From: Lunatimonas sp.
Lineage (GTDB): Bacteria > Bacteroidota > Bacteroidia > Cytophagales > Cyclobacteriaceae
NCBI RefSeq assembly: GCF_020832325.1
Contig: NZ_JAFIEU010000047.1
Location: 124,001-188,000 of the forward strand
Length of the DNA: 64,000 nucleotides
Direction of reading: 5' to 3'
In this document: piece by piece, positions 63,841-64,000 of the stretch
How positions within the stretch are numbered: position 1 is the stretch's first letter
Layout of the letters: every line of letters begins with the position of its first letter
The notes under the pieces: generated by a model
What the model saw: the letters and a program-made list of their open reading frames with translations, nothing else
Databases searched by the model: none
What the model was told of the DNA's origin: nothing
Position numbers and translations under genes: made by a program

Positions 63841-64000
63841 CTAAGGAAGGGCAAACGCCACAAAGCTGTCGCCGCTGGGCGTACCAATACGATTGGCACC
63901 TCCTGCTGCAATCACCACATACTGGCGCCCACCTACCTCATATACCGAAGGAACCGCATACCCACCCGCAGGTAACTTATAACTCCATAGCACCTCCCCG
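63841..64000 (-). CDS. C-terminal end of a PQQ-dependent (quinoprotein) dehydrogenase
   Basis: Partial: the gene enters from the right and ends with TAG at 63841-63843. The visible 52 residues include [40 protein letters not shown] and [12 protein letters not shown]. That is the very conserved end of membrane/soluble pyrroloquinoline-quinone glucose-dehydrogenase-type eight-bladed propellers. It would oxidise a sugar or alcohol in the periplasm. Same strand as, and 66 bases upstream of, the ferric-reductase-like gene. Confidence 0.85.
   Translation of the reverse strand, partial: GEVLWSYKLPAGGYAVPSVYEVGGRQYVVIAAGGANRIGTPSGDSFVAFALP

Overview
The window looks like chromosomal DNA of a Bacteroidota bacterium, most likely Cytophagales (Cyclobacteriaceae-like; inference). 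The evidence is DUF6443-type RHS proteins, GIGTT.P fibre-like proteins, secreted proteins cleaved before Q (AQ ends), lipoproteins, sulfatase, ThuA, Gfo/Idh and DUF6807 genes, a LytTR regulator and CreD. No tRNA, rRNA, CRISPR array or intact transposase was seen.

Bases 1-33,500 form one large polymorphic-toxin island made of two tandem copies of the same gene module. Module 1 (1-10,436) and module 2 (15,177-26,119) each contain one or two secreted fibre-like proteins with a shared C-terminal module, a coiled-coil plus predicted outer-membrane barrel protein, an RHS shell-like protein (RHS-A) and a DUF6443 RHS protein with a variable C-terminal toxin (RHS-B). Almost every component has a Sec or lipoprotein signal, and no type VI or type IX secretion genes are visible here. 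Behind each RHS-B gene is an immunity candidate and then a row of displaced toxin/immunity cassettes. Each cassette begins with a copy of the RHS core, which would let it replace the expressed toxin end by recombination. I count seven toxin ends: an S74-ended protein, a Gly/Ala-rich one, a GIY-YIG-like nuclease with an Imm26-like partner, three HExxH zincin-like ends (one a remnant) with lipoprotein partners, and a GGAREF-motif toxin with an Imm27-like partner. All seven toxin/immunity junctions overlap by 4 bases or are separated by only 1-2 bases. Four copies of a roughly 100-base twin-hairpin repeat sit at the cassette junctions, and two related stem-loop insertions break one RHS frame.

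From about 33,750 onward the window is ordinary chromosome. It carries DUF6807, AlkB, acyl-ACP thioesterase, a TPP enzyme plus aldehyde dehydrogenase operon, three Uma2-family genes (two a recent tandem duplication), LytTR, ThuA, CreD (next to a broken regulator), a Gfo/Idh oxidoreductase, PhzF, a class A beta-lactamase-like protein, a PH-like membrane protein, a multidomain PQQ-dehydrogenase/cytochrome lipoprotein, a photolyase, a sulfatase, a beta-helix protein, a di-haem cytochrome, glutaminase, a ferric-reductase-like flavoprotein and the 3' end of a PQQ dehydrogenase. The ThuA, Gfo/Idh, PQQ, sulfatase, beta-helix and cytochrome genes suggest an environmental heterotroph that degrades polysaccharides and oxidises sugars in the periplasm. 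Several small palindromic repeats lie in the intergenic spaces.
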